A stretch of 64,000 nucleotides of DNA, taken from assembly GCA_013399895.1 (NCBI GenBank), contig VXBA01000662.1, positions 248,001 to 312,000 of the forward strand, given 5' to 3'. This document shows positions 22,565 to 34,849 of the stretch, piece by piece. The DNA comes from Serilophus lunatus (Eukaryota > Chordata > Aves > Passeriformes > Eurylaimidae). The notes beneath the pieces were generated by a model. That model did no database searches, was not told the DNA's origin, and saw nothing but the letters and a program-made list of their open reading frames with translations. Numbering within the stretch: position 1 is the stretch's first letter; each line of letters opens with the position of its first letter. The position numbers and the translations under genes are program-made.

Positions 22565-25500
22565 GTAAAGCTTTGCTTCAGACTGTCTTCAAGTTCTCCC
22601 ACTTAAGTTTCTGACACTGGAGTACCTACCTAAGTATCTCTTTCTCCTTTTTTTTTTTTTTGTATGAAACAGGGAATCTTATGCCATGTGCTCCCTCCCT
22701 GTAACATAGTGCCAGGTGCTAAGGCAAGACAATAATACAGTGTTAGTCTGAAGGAACACTACAACAACTGCATTCCAAAGAATTCTTTACTGCAGACAAA
22801 CCTCCAGGGCCTAACTGTGTGAGAAGGTACCACTGCTCTGCTAGGATCCAGGTGGCTTCAGCCAGAGGAGAGAGGGAGCAGTGCTGGAGGGCCTCCACGC
22901 TGCTCAAAAGCACCTAACTCAATTCTCCAACATGTCACGAGAGAAGTCTCTAAGGGGAAAGGTTGATTTCGCATGAAAACGTACTGCCCTATTATTTCTT
23001 ATTATGTTGTATAACCTGGAAATTTCCATCCGTAAGTACAGAAAAACCTTTTCCAGGGATTTAATTCGAGGAGGCAAGGAATTTGTGTTGCTCAAGAAAG
23101 GTCCTGCTGCCTGGAATGAACAGCTTCCCACAGATGTTTTTCCTTCTCCTGACTTGCAGAGGAGTTAGCTCCCTGAAAATATAACATTCTTATAGACAAC
23201 CTGGGAGATGCCACAAGAGGAGGCCAGGCAAGGCATTAAAAAGGCCTGGAGAGAGGGAAAAGCAGTGCATTCTTTCATGTCCAGTGTACGTGCCATTATG
23301 TTTAGTGTTCTCAGCTTTGGAAATAAATCCTTCCACTGCCTGGCATTTTGGGGGTATTTGTATGTAATATTTCTTCACACCATCATGCTTCATTATGTTA
23401 GATATCACAGAAATGCTGAACAAAAACAGAAGCCTGTACCCTAAGGAACTCGCTGCCAACTTTCTCCTCTGACAGTGGAAGCAGTGTTATTTAAGGCATT
23501 CTTTCCTTAGATGCAAAATGATTGCAGCAGCAGTGCAGGATTCACCTGCGGTTTAGGAATAGGCAAGGCCTCTGCCAGTGGCCCTGTCACAAACCGACAC
23601 GTAGCCTCCAGCTTAGTTCCAGTTGCTGCCCTGCCAGCACACCTTGTCCTTCACCCTGAGTAGCCCATCAGTTTCAGGAGGTGAGATGTGTCTTTGTGCG
23701 AGCATATTCTGTGTCCTTTTCACCCAACATACAGCCTCCTGCAACTGAAGTTGGATTAAGATCACCTATTTACTGATCTTTTTCCTAGAACCAGGTGTTG
23801 GAGACTCTTAATCCACGTGGGTTAATCCATGTACACAGAGAATGCCCTATCCTACAGGTTTATGTCATTGTCCAATAAATCATTCAGTGTTCTTAAGTAA
23901 ATAGAACCATTTATTGTAATGACAGGGCATTGTTTGAAACATAGCACTGCCAGAGGATTCCCACATTCATTTTAATTCCTTCTTTGCTCCAGGCTTCTAC
24001 ATAACTTGTCTATAGTCTTAGACTGCAGCTTGCTTTGTTTTGTGCCAGGCTTTAAGCACTCACTTGGAAACAGGCACAAACTGTACTACAAACAACTCAC
24101 CTGCAACAGGGTTAATGGAAACAGTCCACTACTAGACAATAGCGATGCTTTCAGGAGGAGAATCTCCTGTGTTATGAAGTGCTAAGCTTGCTGTGAACTC
24201 TTGGTCCATCTCTGTCGCAGGCTGAACTGCAGCAGGGCCTTGCATGATTCCCTTCATACGAGTCCCAGGGCTGCAGTTTCTCATTTCTGAAATGAAGATA
24301 GTAATATTTTTTGTGTTCACTCAACAAGACATGAGGATAAATGCGTTAGCATTTAGAAAGCATTTTTAGAGAGGAGTATTTGGTTTATGTGACAAAGTTT
24401 TGGAAGCAGGAGGAGCTGCCAGTAGCTTGCCCTATGTCCAACAGAGTCAGTGACAGATGACTCCGACACTGACCCAGCGCTGGCCAAGCCCATCCACAAT
24501 GGTGGTAGCACCTCTGGAATAACATGTTTAAGAACAGAAGATAAAAAATGCACAAGAGCAACTGAAGCCAGAGAAAGGAGTGAGAACATACGAGAGAAAC
24601 AACTCCTTGGACCACAGAGTCAGTGAAAGTTAAGGAGGAGGTGCTCCAAAGGAAGGCACCAAAGCAGAGAATCTCCTGCAATCCAGGGAGATGCACGGCA
24701 AAGATATCCACCTGCAGCCTGTGGAAGATGCCACACCAGAGGAAGTCCAAAGGAGACTGTGACCCTGCTGGAGCAGGCTCCTGGCAGGACCTGTGGCCAC
24801 GAGCAGAGAGGAGCCCACACTGCAGCGGGTTTGCTGGCAGCACTTTTGACCCTGTAGGGGACCCTTGCTGGAACAGCCTGTTCCTGAAGGTCTGCACCTT
24901 GTGGAAGGGACCCATGCTGGAATACTTTGTGAAGAACTGCAGCCCAAGGATTCATGTTGGAGAAATTACAGGAAGACTGTCTCCCGTGGGACTGACTGCA
25001 CACTGGAGCACAGGAAGAGTGTCAGGAGTCCTCCTCCCCTATAAAAGGAAGGAGCAGCAGAGACGTGTGATGAACTTACCACAACCCTCGCTCCCCTATA
25101 CCACTGGGTGGGAGGAGGTAGAGATTTAGGAGTAAAGTTAAGCCCAGAAAGAAGGAAGGGGTGGAAGGAATGTGTTTTAAGATTTGGTTTTATTTCTCAC
25201 TATACTACTCTGATTTGTTTGGTAATAACGGAGTCAGGCAATCACTGACTACAATAGTTCCACTTCAATGGAACACAAAGTAGGAGGATACGGCCCTCCA
25301 TGCTTGATCTTTCTGAAGCAGTAACTTAATTTTAGCATTCCCCTGCAGGTTCACATTGAAGAAAAACAGGATCTCTCCACTCTTTACTGAACACTGTGAA
25401 GTTAGCAGGAGAGAAGGGAAGAAGCAGCATTACAGTCCCTTCTGCCAGCCACCGTGTAGCAGGGCATGTGAAAAAACGTGTCAGAGGTTTACCTCTTACC

Positions 25501-28500
25501 ACCTCTAATCCATGGGAGTATAGACATCTATCAGACTATGCAGCCAGTTTGGACCACTGTAGCAACATGTTCCTTTCTACATGAGATTGTCCCCAGAAAA
25601 CTATAATCTCCCTTATTCTGCTTATGGCTACATTACTATACTTCCATAGGATCAAGAGTCATAGTGTTTGCTCACGCTTTGAGATGCACAAAAGACTACA
25701 TGTTATACTTAAGAATACATGTTATGTAGGACAGGGATATATTCTGGTTCCCACTGAAGCTGAGAAAGTGAATACAGAGACCATATTCAATATCTCTGGG
25801 AGAACTTCAGTGTTGCTTGTTTCTGGGAGAAGTGACTTGAGAGGACCACTAGCAGCTTCCTTTTAATATTTGCAGGAAGAATGTAGAACCATAAGCAAAA
25901 AAAAAAGAGACTGCCTGGCAACTTTGTGAAGGAACTTGTGTTTCTGAGCCCATCTCGGAAAATGTGACCTGCTGGTGAGGCTAAACACGAGAGGGATTTC
26001 AACTGCCACATGCAGTTGAAGTGAGTTATAATTACATTTTTGTCCGTCGTGCCCCACTCCCCTGCCGAAGTATGCCAGGGCAGCATCTTGTAGTTCACAG
26101 TGCTGTCTAACAGATCTTGAGCTGGTGCAAAGCCTGTTTGAATCAACACACTTTGTTAGATTTTGAGGTCAGCTCTTACAGGTCTCTGGCATGGCATGAG
26201 TGAAGGACATGAATGAAAGGGAATGCACAGAACACGGACAGATGTAAGAGGGCGAAACAAAGCATATGGTCAAGGGACTGTTATAATTAGATGACTGACA
26301 TAAAAGCCTATCTGAAAATGGAAAACATCATCTACATCCTGGACAGTGATTATGCAGAGAAAACATGTACCTTTAGAAGTAAGATGCAGTGGCTGATACG
26401 TTCCCCTTCTACTCTGGCAATGTAATGAAGGGTGAAGTAGTTCCCTAGTAGCTGTGTCCCTCCACCATCTTCCAGGCTGTGTGTCCCTTTCTCTTGCCCC
26501 CCATCACCACAAGCTGTCACAATACATAGAACAAAAGTAGCTGTGAGGAGCCACATGCACCCACCGAGGCCTTTTCTTGAGATCCAGCCTTAGCTGGTGC
26601 AGCTGAGCTTGGGCTCTCCAAATTCACTGCAGCTACAATGATGTATCAGAGTGATAGCAAGCAACTTCACATGACTCTCAGAAAAAGCTGTTCTCACTGT
26701 TCTGGACATTCAGAGAAATCCCGCTTTGCTCTTTGTTGTTCTTTTACTTCATTTCTCTTTGTACAGCAGCATGGCAAGAGGCCAAAATCTCCCATCTCAT
26801 GTGGTATGATTGATATTCTAATATTCTAGACTATATTTGGACTTTATACAACACACTGGTTTAAATGGAAGGGGCACACATGTATAGGAAAGATAAATTA
26901 GGTAACATGATACTTCAGGGCTGCTGTGAAAATTCATGTAATGCCATCCCATTTTGGATATCTCCTCCTCCTAATCAGAGAGGACACATGCTGGAGAGGC
27001 CAAGTGACACATGAGTTCAGTTCCAAACAAAATATCTATTTTCCAAGCTGTATTGTTTCCATGAATACTCTTTTAAACCATTGTAAGGAAATTAATTCTT
27101 TCTTGGATTCCATAGAAAACTTCAGGACACCTGTGAGAAAATAGTCATTAAGTCATACAAACACTTGCTGTAGAAGCAACACACCTTTCTGCACAGTCTG
27201 TCAGAAGGAGTCTTTGGGTGTGGACATTTTTCCCACAGGAGGAATCCCTAGGTAAAAAGAATCAGCACATCAAAGGAGAAGTCTGACCTGGTGAGAAGAA
27301 AACACTATTAAAAAAGAATTACAGGAATCTGGGAGATGTTTCATCGCCAGAATAATTGTCAGTTAAGGCCCTTGTACTTCCTCATGAAGAGCCATTTATA
27401 GAAATGGGGAGTCACTGCTGGATTGCATTATTAAAGAATCCTCCGTAACAGAGGTGTCTTATTTTCTCACTTAATGCCCTGTCTCTGTATTTGGAACACA
27501 CTCAGGTTTTGGTCCTGAGAAACAGCTTTCTGGGGAAGATCATTTCACCTCGACTAGGAAAACCCCCAGTCCAGAAGAAGTCATGGTAAGATCTCATGCT
27601 GCTGGAACAATGAAAATACTCTTCTCGGATAAAATTAGTAGTAGTGCTTTAATAACACTTACGTTGCAATATTTTATATATAGGAGTGTTTGGACTTGCA
27701 GATGTGTAATACAGAAGTGTTAAGAATATCAAATGCAAGTGCTGGAGTTGTGCCTTGAATTAACTGAGTAATGAACATTACAGTTTTCATTAAGATTACA
27801 AATCATTAAAAATTTAATTCATATTTAAATTAATTATGTTTGATTACAGTTTTTACAAATTAAAAATTATACAGGCAGCCACTGGATCACAGACAAGGCC
27901 GCCAAACAATTCGAGAGAAAATGACGAGTATATCTTCTGATTCTTTGCATGAGAATATAGTACATGTACCAGGCCTGATACATTCAAACAGAGAAGTGAA
28001 AATAGGTATCAAGAACAGTGTAATATAGTACAACAAAAGAGGAAGTACTCTGAAAGGTTTCCACCAGAATTTGAGATATTTTTTCTTATAGTTTTCTCTT
28101 TTCTTTCAGTTACAGGTGGTGTAAGAAAAAAGAAATTAAACCAAACATTTAAAAATAGTGGATCAAACTCTATTCCTCTTTATTACAAAATTTATTATAG
28201 TATCTTGGCGAGTCAGTAAAAAAACGTATAGCCTTCTTCCAAGAGACTAACTCAGCAGCATTTCAAACGTGTTTTTCGCCTTCTACCTTTGTCTTCAGCA
28301 ACTAAAATCTCCCCTTTTTTCATCCTTCTCAGAAGTCAGTAAATAGAGCAATTCATTGAGCATGGAAGACTTTTTTATTTCTCAATGCTTTGATGTAAAC
28401 TTTTATTTTTCTTCATTTTATACAATCAAATGGGTTAGTCAGTAGTTGAATTTTGATTTCTTGGTGTTTTTATTTTTTTTTAAATTCTTGCTTTAAAGTC

Positions 28501-31500
28501 AGGGATTACTCTAAGTAAGGCCAAAATCTGACAATTACACCCTTTAGACTTGTCACTCCACCAGAGCTTGATGCAGGTGCAAGGGTGAACTTATTTTTAA
28601 TCACTTTGTAATAATGGCCCACATTGACTTATCTTCACAGATGGAAAATTTCCACTGAAGTTAGTGAAAAAATAGTTTGCATAAACTGAACAGAGGGTGT
28701 CACCTCTTGTTTTGCAATAGCAGCATGACACAACTCCACTATACAGTAACAGTATGGCTGAAGTTTACTCAAATTTATCCTCAGTTGCCTTTCCATCTTC
28801 TCTGAATAGAATGCTGACTGAAGCCACGTGGCTTCTCTTGAAACTGCCAGAATGGAAAGAGACATGATAGAGTCAGCGAATCACAGACAGCTACAGTATA
28901 ATTCAAACTGACACTGTAAGTGTTTTACCTATAACATTCCTAGATGCCATGTGCAGCAGTTCCCCCTCCCTTCTTGGGTCAAAATTCCAACGGCTTGAGC
29001 TGAAGGTTCTGACCAAGAAGTTACTTTAAGGACTTTAAAGGTAAGATGGCATTCCTAAAGTTCTTGGAAGTTCAAGTGTGGAATTTTGACTTACACAGAT
29101 CACGTGATGCAATCACCTAATTTCAAGCAGTGACCAGACACTTCGCAATTTATTATTTGAAGAAAAAAAAAGGGACTAAAAAGTTATGGCAATTGCCTTT
29201 TTTTGCTTTTTCAAGAAGAAAAGAAATCAAAGGATTGGAAGGTAAATATTGGAAGGGATGCATGAGTACAGACAGACAGTAAAAAAACATATGTATGTTG
29301 TCTTACACCTTGTTACGTAAAGAAGGGTAGGGTTGCACTGAAGTGCTACAGGAGAACTGAACACTGCTAGCAGCACTTAGGCTCTCATTAGCCTGGTAAC
29401 TTTCCTGGTGCAGACATGTCCTCATTTCCTCTTCCTCATCCACTTCAAAGGCCTCATCAACATCGCATCTATCTCCTAATTTTTTTTATTTTTTTTTTAG
29501 ATAGACCTTCTGGAGAAAAGCTGTATAAATATGAGAGTGTTCAGAACCAGACTAATTTTTTTGCAGCAACTAAACATCTCTGCTATATTTCTGGATGGTA
29601 ATGTGGTACAATTAAAAAAAATAAATAAAATGTATATCAAGAAACTGGGAACATTAGCCAAAAAAACCACCAGTGAACATTTGTCCCATTTTACTCCTGA
29701 TACAAGAAAAAAAAACATATGGGATCACTTGCTGAACTGTGGGAAGATGGTTTGCAGCCTCTCACCTCAGAGCTTGCCACTAGTGAACAAGATCCATGTC
29801 TGTGAAAGCCCCAAGCTCCTCCAGAACAAGCAGTTCTGAAGCATGCCAGTTAGCTATGCAGATCTACACCCTCAGATTCATTGCCACTCCTGAATTCTTC
29901 CACACTCAGTCCAAATTAAGTAAAAGGGAATACTGGTACCTAAAGTCACTGTGCCGTATAGGCTCCAATACTAAGGAAACTCTCAAGCCTACCGATCTGA
30001 TTTGCATTCACAGAAATGTGAATTTAATATGTAATGTTGAAGTTGATATCTCTGGCATTTCAAGCTACAAGGATTAGTAGATAATCAGATCAACATGACA
30101 AATCTTTAGTTTGGTACAGCTAAAGCCACTAAATCACTTTGACTTTCAGGCTAAGTTTTCTTGAAGACTTTAAAATGGTGCCCTTATTATGTATTCTTTA
30201 CATACACTAATTTAACAGTTAATTAAATTATTTAACTATGAAAAGATTTAATCTTTTACTTAAAGAAGACAGTCTGTTAGGTTTTCTTGTTACTAGCATC
30301 TCACAAATGACACACTTCGAGGCAACGAGGGAACTCTTCAGAAGCCAGGACTCTTTGCAGGTTTGTACTTTCCTAATTTTACAGTGTAGCACCCTTTTCT
30401 TGGGTGAGAAAGACTGAACTTGTCAAATTCATGACCACAATGACATAAATCTACCAAGTAGCTGGCCTATCACTGAATTAATAGCAATAATTAACTTATA
30501 GGGTAGAATAAAAATAGCTTTTTATCTTTTCATGTCAACAGTTTTGTTTCTGCTCTTCATGAAGAGGGAAGAAAAATCTGGTGGCTAAAAATACTCTGTA
30601 TGCTTTAAGCTGTATATATTGCAAAACCATCACCTCAACCTTCAACCTAAGTGTTACAAAATGTATTAAGCCCTGTTTTGTCTCCTGTACTACCACCTAG
30701 ACAGAAGCAGACAATGGGACTTCCAAGGATGAGGGTTACAATATGACCCCTTTCTGCCTGCATCAATTTAAAATAAATTGATTCCCCACAGTTATAGTCA
30801 GTGGTGAGAAAGAATAATGTCAGCTTGATAGGACTAAGTGGGATATTCTCATTAACAACTGCCACATAGAGTAACTGTTTGTAATTTTGAAAAGTCTTAT
30901 AAGAATTCAAAGGAAAAAACATCTCAGAATTCCATAGCCATAGAATTCCTTCTCTAAACTACAAAAAGGGAGAGAGATAAATGTTGGTACAGTTATTTTG
31001 GAAGCATGGTATTATCTCTTCTGATTTCAGCAGGCATGATGAAATACAGAAGGGTACAAAATCACGAACTATTAGAAAAAAATTTTGCAGCTTTTGACAC
31101 TTCCTGAAAAACAGAAAAATTGGTCTTATCTGTGAGCCCAAGAAGAGTTTCAGTAAAAACATCAAGTTACCTATTCAAGGTGCACTGGATCAGGGAGGTT
31201 ACTTAAAAAATCCACTGCATTGACCCGAACTTGAAGAGAATTATGCAGTCCTTAGCATGTGGGAGCAACTACAAGCTGTTAACACCTATAACAATGTCCA
31301 CATTAAAACCCACCAAAAAAGTTCCAGGAAAACTCAGGGAACAAGTGAGAAAGTGGTCCTCCTGATTTTACCAAAAGAATTTCCTTCTACCTTACAAGCA
31401 AGATCTCTATCCTAGTCAGGTTATATTGCAGCCAGCTTTTTCATGAGACATCCTGGTACATCATCCAAAACTGAGAAACAGGAAACAGATAACAGGTTAG

Positions 31501-33308
31501 GACTTCACATATGCCACTGTTCCTAAAAGTGCTTTGCTGAATTCATCTCTCATAGAAGCCACTGAGTAAATGCTGAAGAGTCAAGTCCAGCTGATTCTTA
31601 AACGCTTGACCATGACAAAAGCAAATATTAATGCAAAAAATTATTAAGTCTCTCTCTATGCACATAAACAGTGGTTTGCCTTTTGCTGATATCTTCTAAG
31701 AGGAAACACACATCTGGGAGATTCATTTAAGAAGTTTAAAATAGAAATATAAGGTAAACTTTATTTATACTCTACAGGCTAGGAATGCTCACCCTCTTTG
31801 TAATACACATTATGAAACTAAAGGCATATTCCCTGGTAACAGTTTTACTTGTAATTCCTAACTGAAAACCTTTCTTTAAATGCAAGGATACAATTCTTGT
31901 ACATGACTGCAATCACATTCTGATGGGAACTCCCAGAGAGCACCAGTCTTCTAAGAATTAGCATCCAACATAAGAGATGTCAAATCTTAAAGTCAAAATA
32001 GTGGTAAATAATGTCAACACTTATTATGCCTGTGAATGCACACATGGAACAATCCCATTGGGAAAAAAAAAAAAGAATCCCTGCATCTTACTTCAGTCTT
32101 TCATGCAGGCTTTCCTTTCAAATTATAACTTGTTTAATATGGGTACAGTACTTATCACAAAAGAACTGCGACCTAATACGCTTTTAGGCCCAGTTGTAAT
32201 ATGGCAGTCAGTCTTGGTTTAGTGTTTTGCTGCACCTAGTCAAGGTACCTAAATTTTTTTCACACGCACTTTTAATTAACACCTTTGTGTGCTCTCACAA
32301 CGTGAAAATTCAGTAACAGCACCACACAGGTTCATTAACTGGCAACATCAAGAGCAGTTAACTCAGATTGAAAATACATGAAGTGCACATTGATAGAAGA
32401 TACAAAATGTTTCAGTTCCTACAGTAGGAAACCTCCTACAGCATGCCAGTGTTCGTTTACTTTTCTGAAGAAAAAAAATAATTAGCTGCTTTCCCCCTCC
32501 CCCCAAAATCCCCCAAAACAACCAAATTGCAACTAGGTTAAGTCAAACGTGTTTGGCCAAAGATTGATTGTATGTTAAACAAAGGCCTTTACAGAAAAAG
32601 TAATATTATACCATTGTGTGGATATAATCTGACTAGAAATACTTTTATCAGTAGCGGGGAATATTTTCCAATTCTCATAGTCATGGATCACTTTCGATCA
32701 ATACTAAACAGCATTTCAGTAATGTTTCCAGCATGTTAAAACAAGATACAACTTAGCTAGAGTGGCTTCTTATGATAATTTTCTTTGTGTAATTTACAGG
32801 ATCAAAACCCAACGAGTGAAAATCAAAAATGAAAGCCTCAAGAGTACCTTTACCATTGCATCAAGCTGCCAACGCCTAAATGACAAATTAAAGTTATCTC
32901 GAAATTTAGTATGTATCCTATATGCAAATTCCAGAATTAACTGTGGGAGAAAAAAGAAAGCTTGGAGACTGTTTTTGGCCTTGGTATTTTTATTTTCACT
33001 AAATATATTGATTGTAGGGCTTGGGAAAGCTTTCCACGTTAATAACTCTGACATGGCATCCACTGAGATAAAGGCAATGAATCAGTATCATATTCATTGC
33101 TTCTCACACTCTGGGAAACTCTCAATCAAACCACCAAATACATGACTCAAACCCAGTTATTCTAAAGAAAGGCAGAATGATGAGATTTTGATAGCACCTT
33201 TGTTTCAGTAATATGCTTTATCCTTCATCCTTCCAGAAGTATGTTAATCTACAAAAAAACCCCCAAAAATCCTTATCCTTTGGATTTTACCGTGTTTTAG
33301 TACGTTAA
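22528..33308 (+). CDS. CAGE1: Candidate divergent CAGE1-like gene (proposed exon chain)
   Basis: CAGE1 (cancer antigen 1, a testis-biased coiled-coil protein) lies between RIOK1 and SSR1 in mammals, head-to-head with RIOK1, which would place it on this strand here. I find small open segments with acceptor and donor sites at 22528-22564, 27506-27585, 27879-28005, 29501-29597 and 30297-30360 whose codon phases join without a stop. Weaker ones lie at 31432-31495, 32800-32908 and 33237-33308, the last ending in TAA. Short residue patterns in the first five (for example a Lys-rich EK followed by YES, and a HFEAT segment) vaguely recall the N-terminal part of mammalian CAGE1, but that comparison is from memory. 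The long coiled-coil region of CAGE1 is not seen. This could be a reduced gene, a decaying one, or chance. Confidence 0.35.
24388..25240 (+). mobile_element. Avian ERV-type solo LTR (passerine-like family)
   Basis: About 850 bases with the repetitive internal grammar of a common passerine LTR: CCTGCTGGAGCAGGCTCCTG, GCAGGACCTGTGGCC, TTGCTGGAACAGCCTGTTCC, GTGAAGAACTGCAGCCC, and a 3' section AAGTTAAGCCCAGAAAGAAG followed by TTATTTCTCACTATACTACT. No retroviral coding region adjoins it, so it is read as a solitary LTR. Boundaries are approximate; I could not fix a target-site duplication. The overlapping long reading frames on both strands (105-176 codons) are by-products of its low stop content. 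Confidence 0.7.
27506..27585 (+). CDS. Candidate CAGE1-like exon 2
   Basis: Acceptor ACTCAG, 80 bases, donor GTAAGA. In the frame that joins the ATG exon it reads FGPEKQLSGEDHFTSTRKTP then SPEEVM with no stop, ending in phase 0. Confidence 0.35.
27879..28005 (+). CDS. Candidate CAGE1-like exon 3
   Basis: Acceptor GGCAG and donor GTATCA. It reads 42 codons beginning PLDHRQGRQTIREK and containing SISSDSLHENIVHVPGLIHS, plus one base. The frame closes shortly after the donor, as expected of an exon. Confidence 0.35.
29501..29597 (+). CDS. Candidate CAGE1-like exon 4
   Basis: A strong acceptor (long T tract ending TTTAG) and donor GTAATG. In phase with the preceding candidate it reads RPSGEKLYKYESVQNQTNFF and on to CYISG, leaving two bases. 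Confidence 0.4.
30297..30360 (+). CDS. Candidate CAGE1-like exon 5
   Basis: Acceptor TTCTTGTTACTAG, donor GTTTGT. It completes the split codon and reads ISQMTHFEATRELFRSQDSL then Q, ending in phase 0. Confidence 0.4.
31432..31495 (+). CDS. Weak candidate exon in the CAGE1 slot
   Basis: Acceptor TATTGCAG, donor GTTAGG; reads SFFMRHPGTSSKTEKQETDN with split codons at both ends. It needs an intervening exon to join candidate exon 5 but is phase-compatible with the segment at 32800. Confidence 0.2.
32800..32908 (+). CDS. Candidate helical exon in the CAGE1 slot
   Basis: Acceptor AATTTACAG, possible donor GTATGT. It reads IKTQRVKIKNESLKSTFTIA and on to LNDKLKLSRNL, with the charge pattern of a helix or coiled coil. 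If the donor is skipped the frame continues to 33145 into a hydrophobic stretch (AWRLFLALVFLFSLNILIVG) preceded by RKKK, which would look like a tail anchor. Confidence 0.3.
33237..33308 (+). CDS. Candidate terminal exon in the CAGE1 slot
   Basis: A good acceptor (TCCTTCATCCTTCCAG) is followed by 23 open codons beginning KYVNLQKNPQKSLS and a TAA at 33306-33308. Phase 0, matching the preceding candidate. Confidence 0.25.
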   Translation, partial: KYVNLQKNPQKSLSFGFYRVLVR

Positions 33309-33493
33309 CAGAGATGAAGACGACTGGCATTCCCTGCACTCGGAGCATTCCAAGCTGAAGGCACAGGCTGCTACACTCCCTAGTGCCGAAGTCATGCTGG
33401 CAGAGAAGAGGCAGAAAAGCCTGGGCTCCCACACCTGCCTTGTCCACCTGCTGTGGACACGACCGCCCCACACAGCCACAGCCGGCACTTCCC

Positions 33494-33532
33494 ACGGAAT
33501 CACAGAATGTTTCGAGTTGAAGGGACCCCGCT
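33494..33532 (-). mobile_element. Small CR1 tail fragment
   Basis: GGAATCACAGAATG...GTTGAAGGGACC resembles the reverse complement of the CR1 3' terminus. Only about 40 bases remain, so it could be a relic or chance. Confidence 0.45.
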
Positions 33533-34127
33533 GTTCAGAAAAAAATTGGATTTGTTACTACTCGGTGTGCACCACCTTGAGAAAGGCATGGGTTACTTAT
33601 TTCAGAGTCGCGCAAGCCTGGGTGCTCAGTGGTATTCCACAGATCAAGCACACACCAGCTATCGAAACTTTCCACTCTTTATGCATTTTTAGCAAACAAA
33701 GGCATTAATGTTCATTATCTACAAATTACTTAGATCTCTTATTAATCAGAATTCTATCTTCTGTTGGTTAATAATTCCCTCGCTCCTCATGCTAATTAAT
33801 CCGCATGATCAGCCCTTCTCTACTTTCGAGTCGGTGGCTCTCTGGGGTCAGTGGTCCGTGAGCGGGTGGGTGCAATCTCCCCCTCACCTTTCGCCCAGCC
33901 GGAGCTGATCTCAGCACAGTCGCTGAGCTGTCTTTTATTACTTTCTTCCTTATCTTGGGAGCTCTCCCGAGTGTCCTTGTGGCCTGTAAATTCTGCATTC
34001 TCTGCAACCACTGAAAGAAGGTACATCCTTCCTCCCGGGGGCAGCCCAGGACCGGGCAGGGCAGGACATCCCCAAGACCGAACCCGAGCGGCTTGTCCCG
34101 GCGGGCTGGGCGCCGTGGCCGCTCCCG

Positions 34128-34176
34128 AAGGGAAGGGAAGGGAAGGGAAGGGAAGGGAAGGGAAGGGAAGGGAAGG
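34128..34176 (+). repeat. GGGAA pentanucleotide repeat at the gap edge
   Basis: About ten tandem AAGGG units run directly into the N block. The purine strand has consecutive G3 tracts separated by two A, which fits the G-quadruplex pattern. The true repeat length is unknown. Confidence 0.95.
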
Positions 34177-34849
34177 NNNNNNNNNNNNNNNNNNNNNNNN
34201 NNNNNNNNNNNNNNNNNNNNNNNNNNNNNNNNNNNNNNNNNNNNNNNNNNNNNNNNNNNNNNNNNNNNNNNNNNNNNNNNNNNNNNNNNNNNNNNNNNNN
34301 NNNNNNNNNNNNNNNNNNNNNNNNNNNNNNNNNNNNNNNNNNNNNNNNNNNNNNNNNNNNNNNNNNNNNNNNNNNNNNNNNNNNNNNNNNNNNNNNNNNN
34401 NNNNNNNNNNNNNNNNNNNNNNNNNNNNNNNNNNNNNNNNNNNNNNNNNNNNNNNNNNNNNNNNNNNNNNNNNNNNNNNNNNNNNNNNNNNNNNNNNNNN
34501 NNNNNNNNNNNNNNNNNNNNNNNNNNNNNNNNNNNNNNNNNNNNNNNNNNNNNNNNNNNNNNNNNNNNNNNNNNNNNNNNNNNNNNNNNNNNNNNNNNNN
34601 NNNNNNNNNNNNNNNNNNNNNNNNNNNNNNNNNNNNNNNNNNNNNNNNNNNNNNNNNNNNNNNNNNNNNNNNNNNNNNNNNNNNNNNNNNNNNNNNNNNN
34701 NNNNNNNNNNNNNNNNNNNNNNNNNNNNNNNNNNNNNNNNNNNNNNNNNNNNNNNNNNNNNNNNNNNNNNNNNNNNNNNNNNNNNNNNNNNNNNNNNNNN
34801 NNNNNNNNNNNNNNNNNNNNNNNNNNNNNNNNNNNNNNNNNNNNNNNNN
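34177..34849. other. Assembly gap (673 N)
   Basis: Unsequenced stretch in the GC-rich region upstream of SSR1. It starts in a GGGAA repeat, which explains the failure to sequence through it. Reading frames drawn across it are meaningless. Confidence 0.99.

Noticed and set aside
24385..25129. Open frames of 105-176 codons on both strands
   Set aside because: They lie inside the LTR and come from its low stop content; no retroviral or host domain was seen.
30703..30737. Possible extra CAGE1-like exon after a good acceptor (TEADNGTSKDE)
   Set aside because: Its only phase-compatible donor (GTTACA) is poor, so it was left out of the proposed chain.
31030..31110. Helix-like frame MMKYRRVQNHELLEK after acceptor TTTCAG
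   Set aside because: No donor before the stop and no phase match to neighbours.
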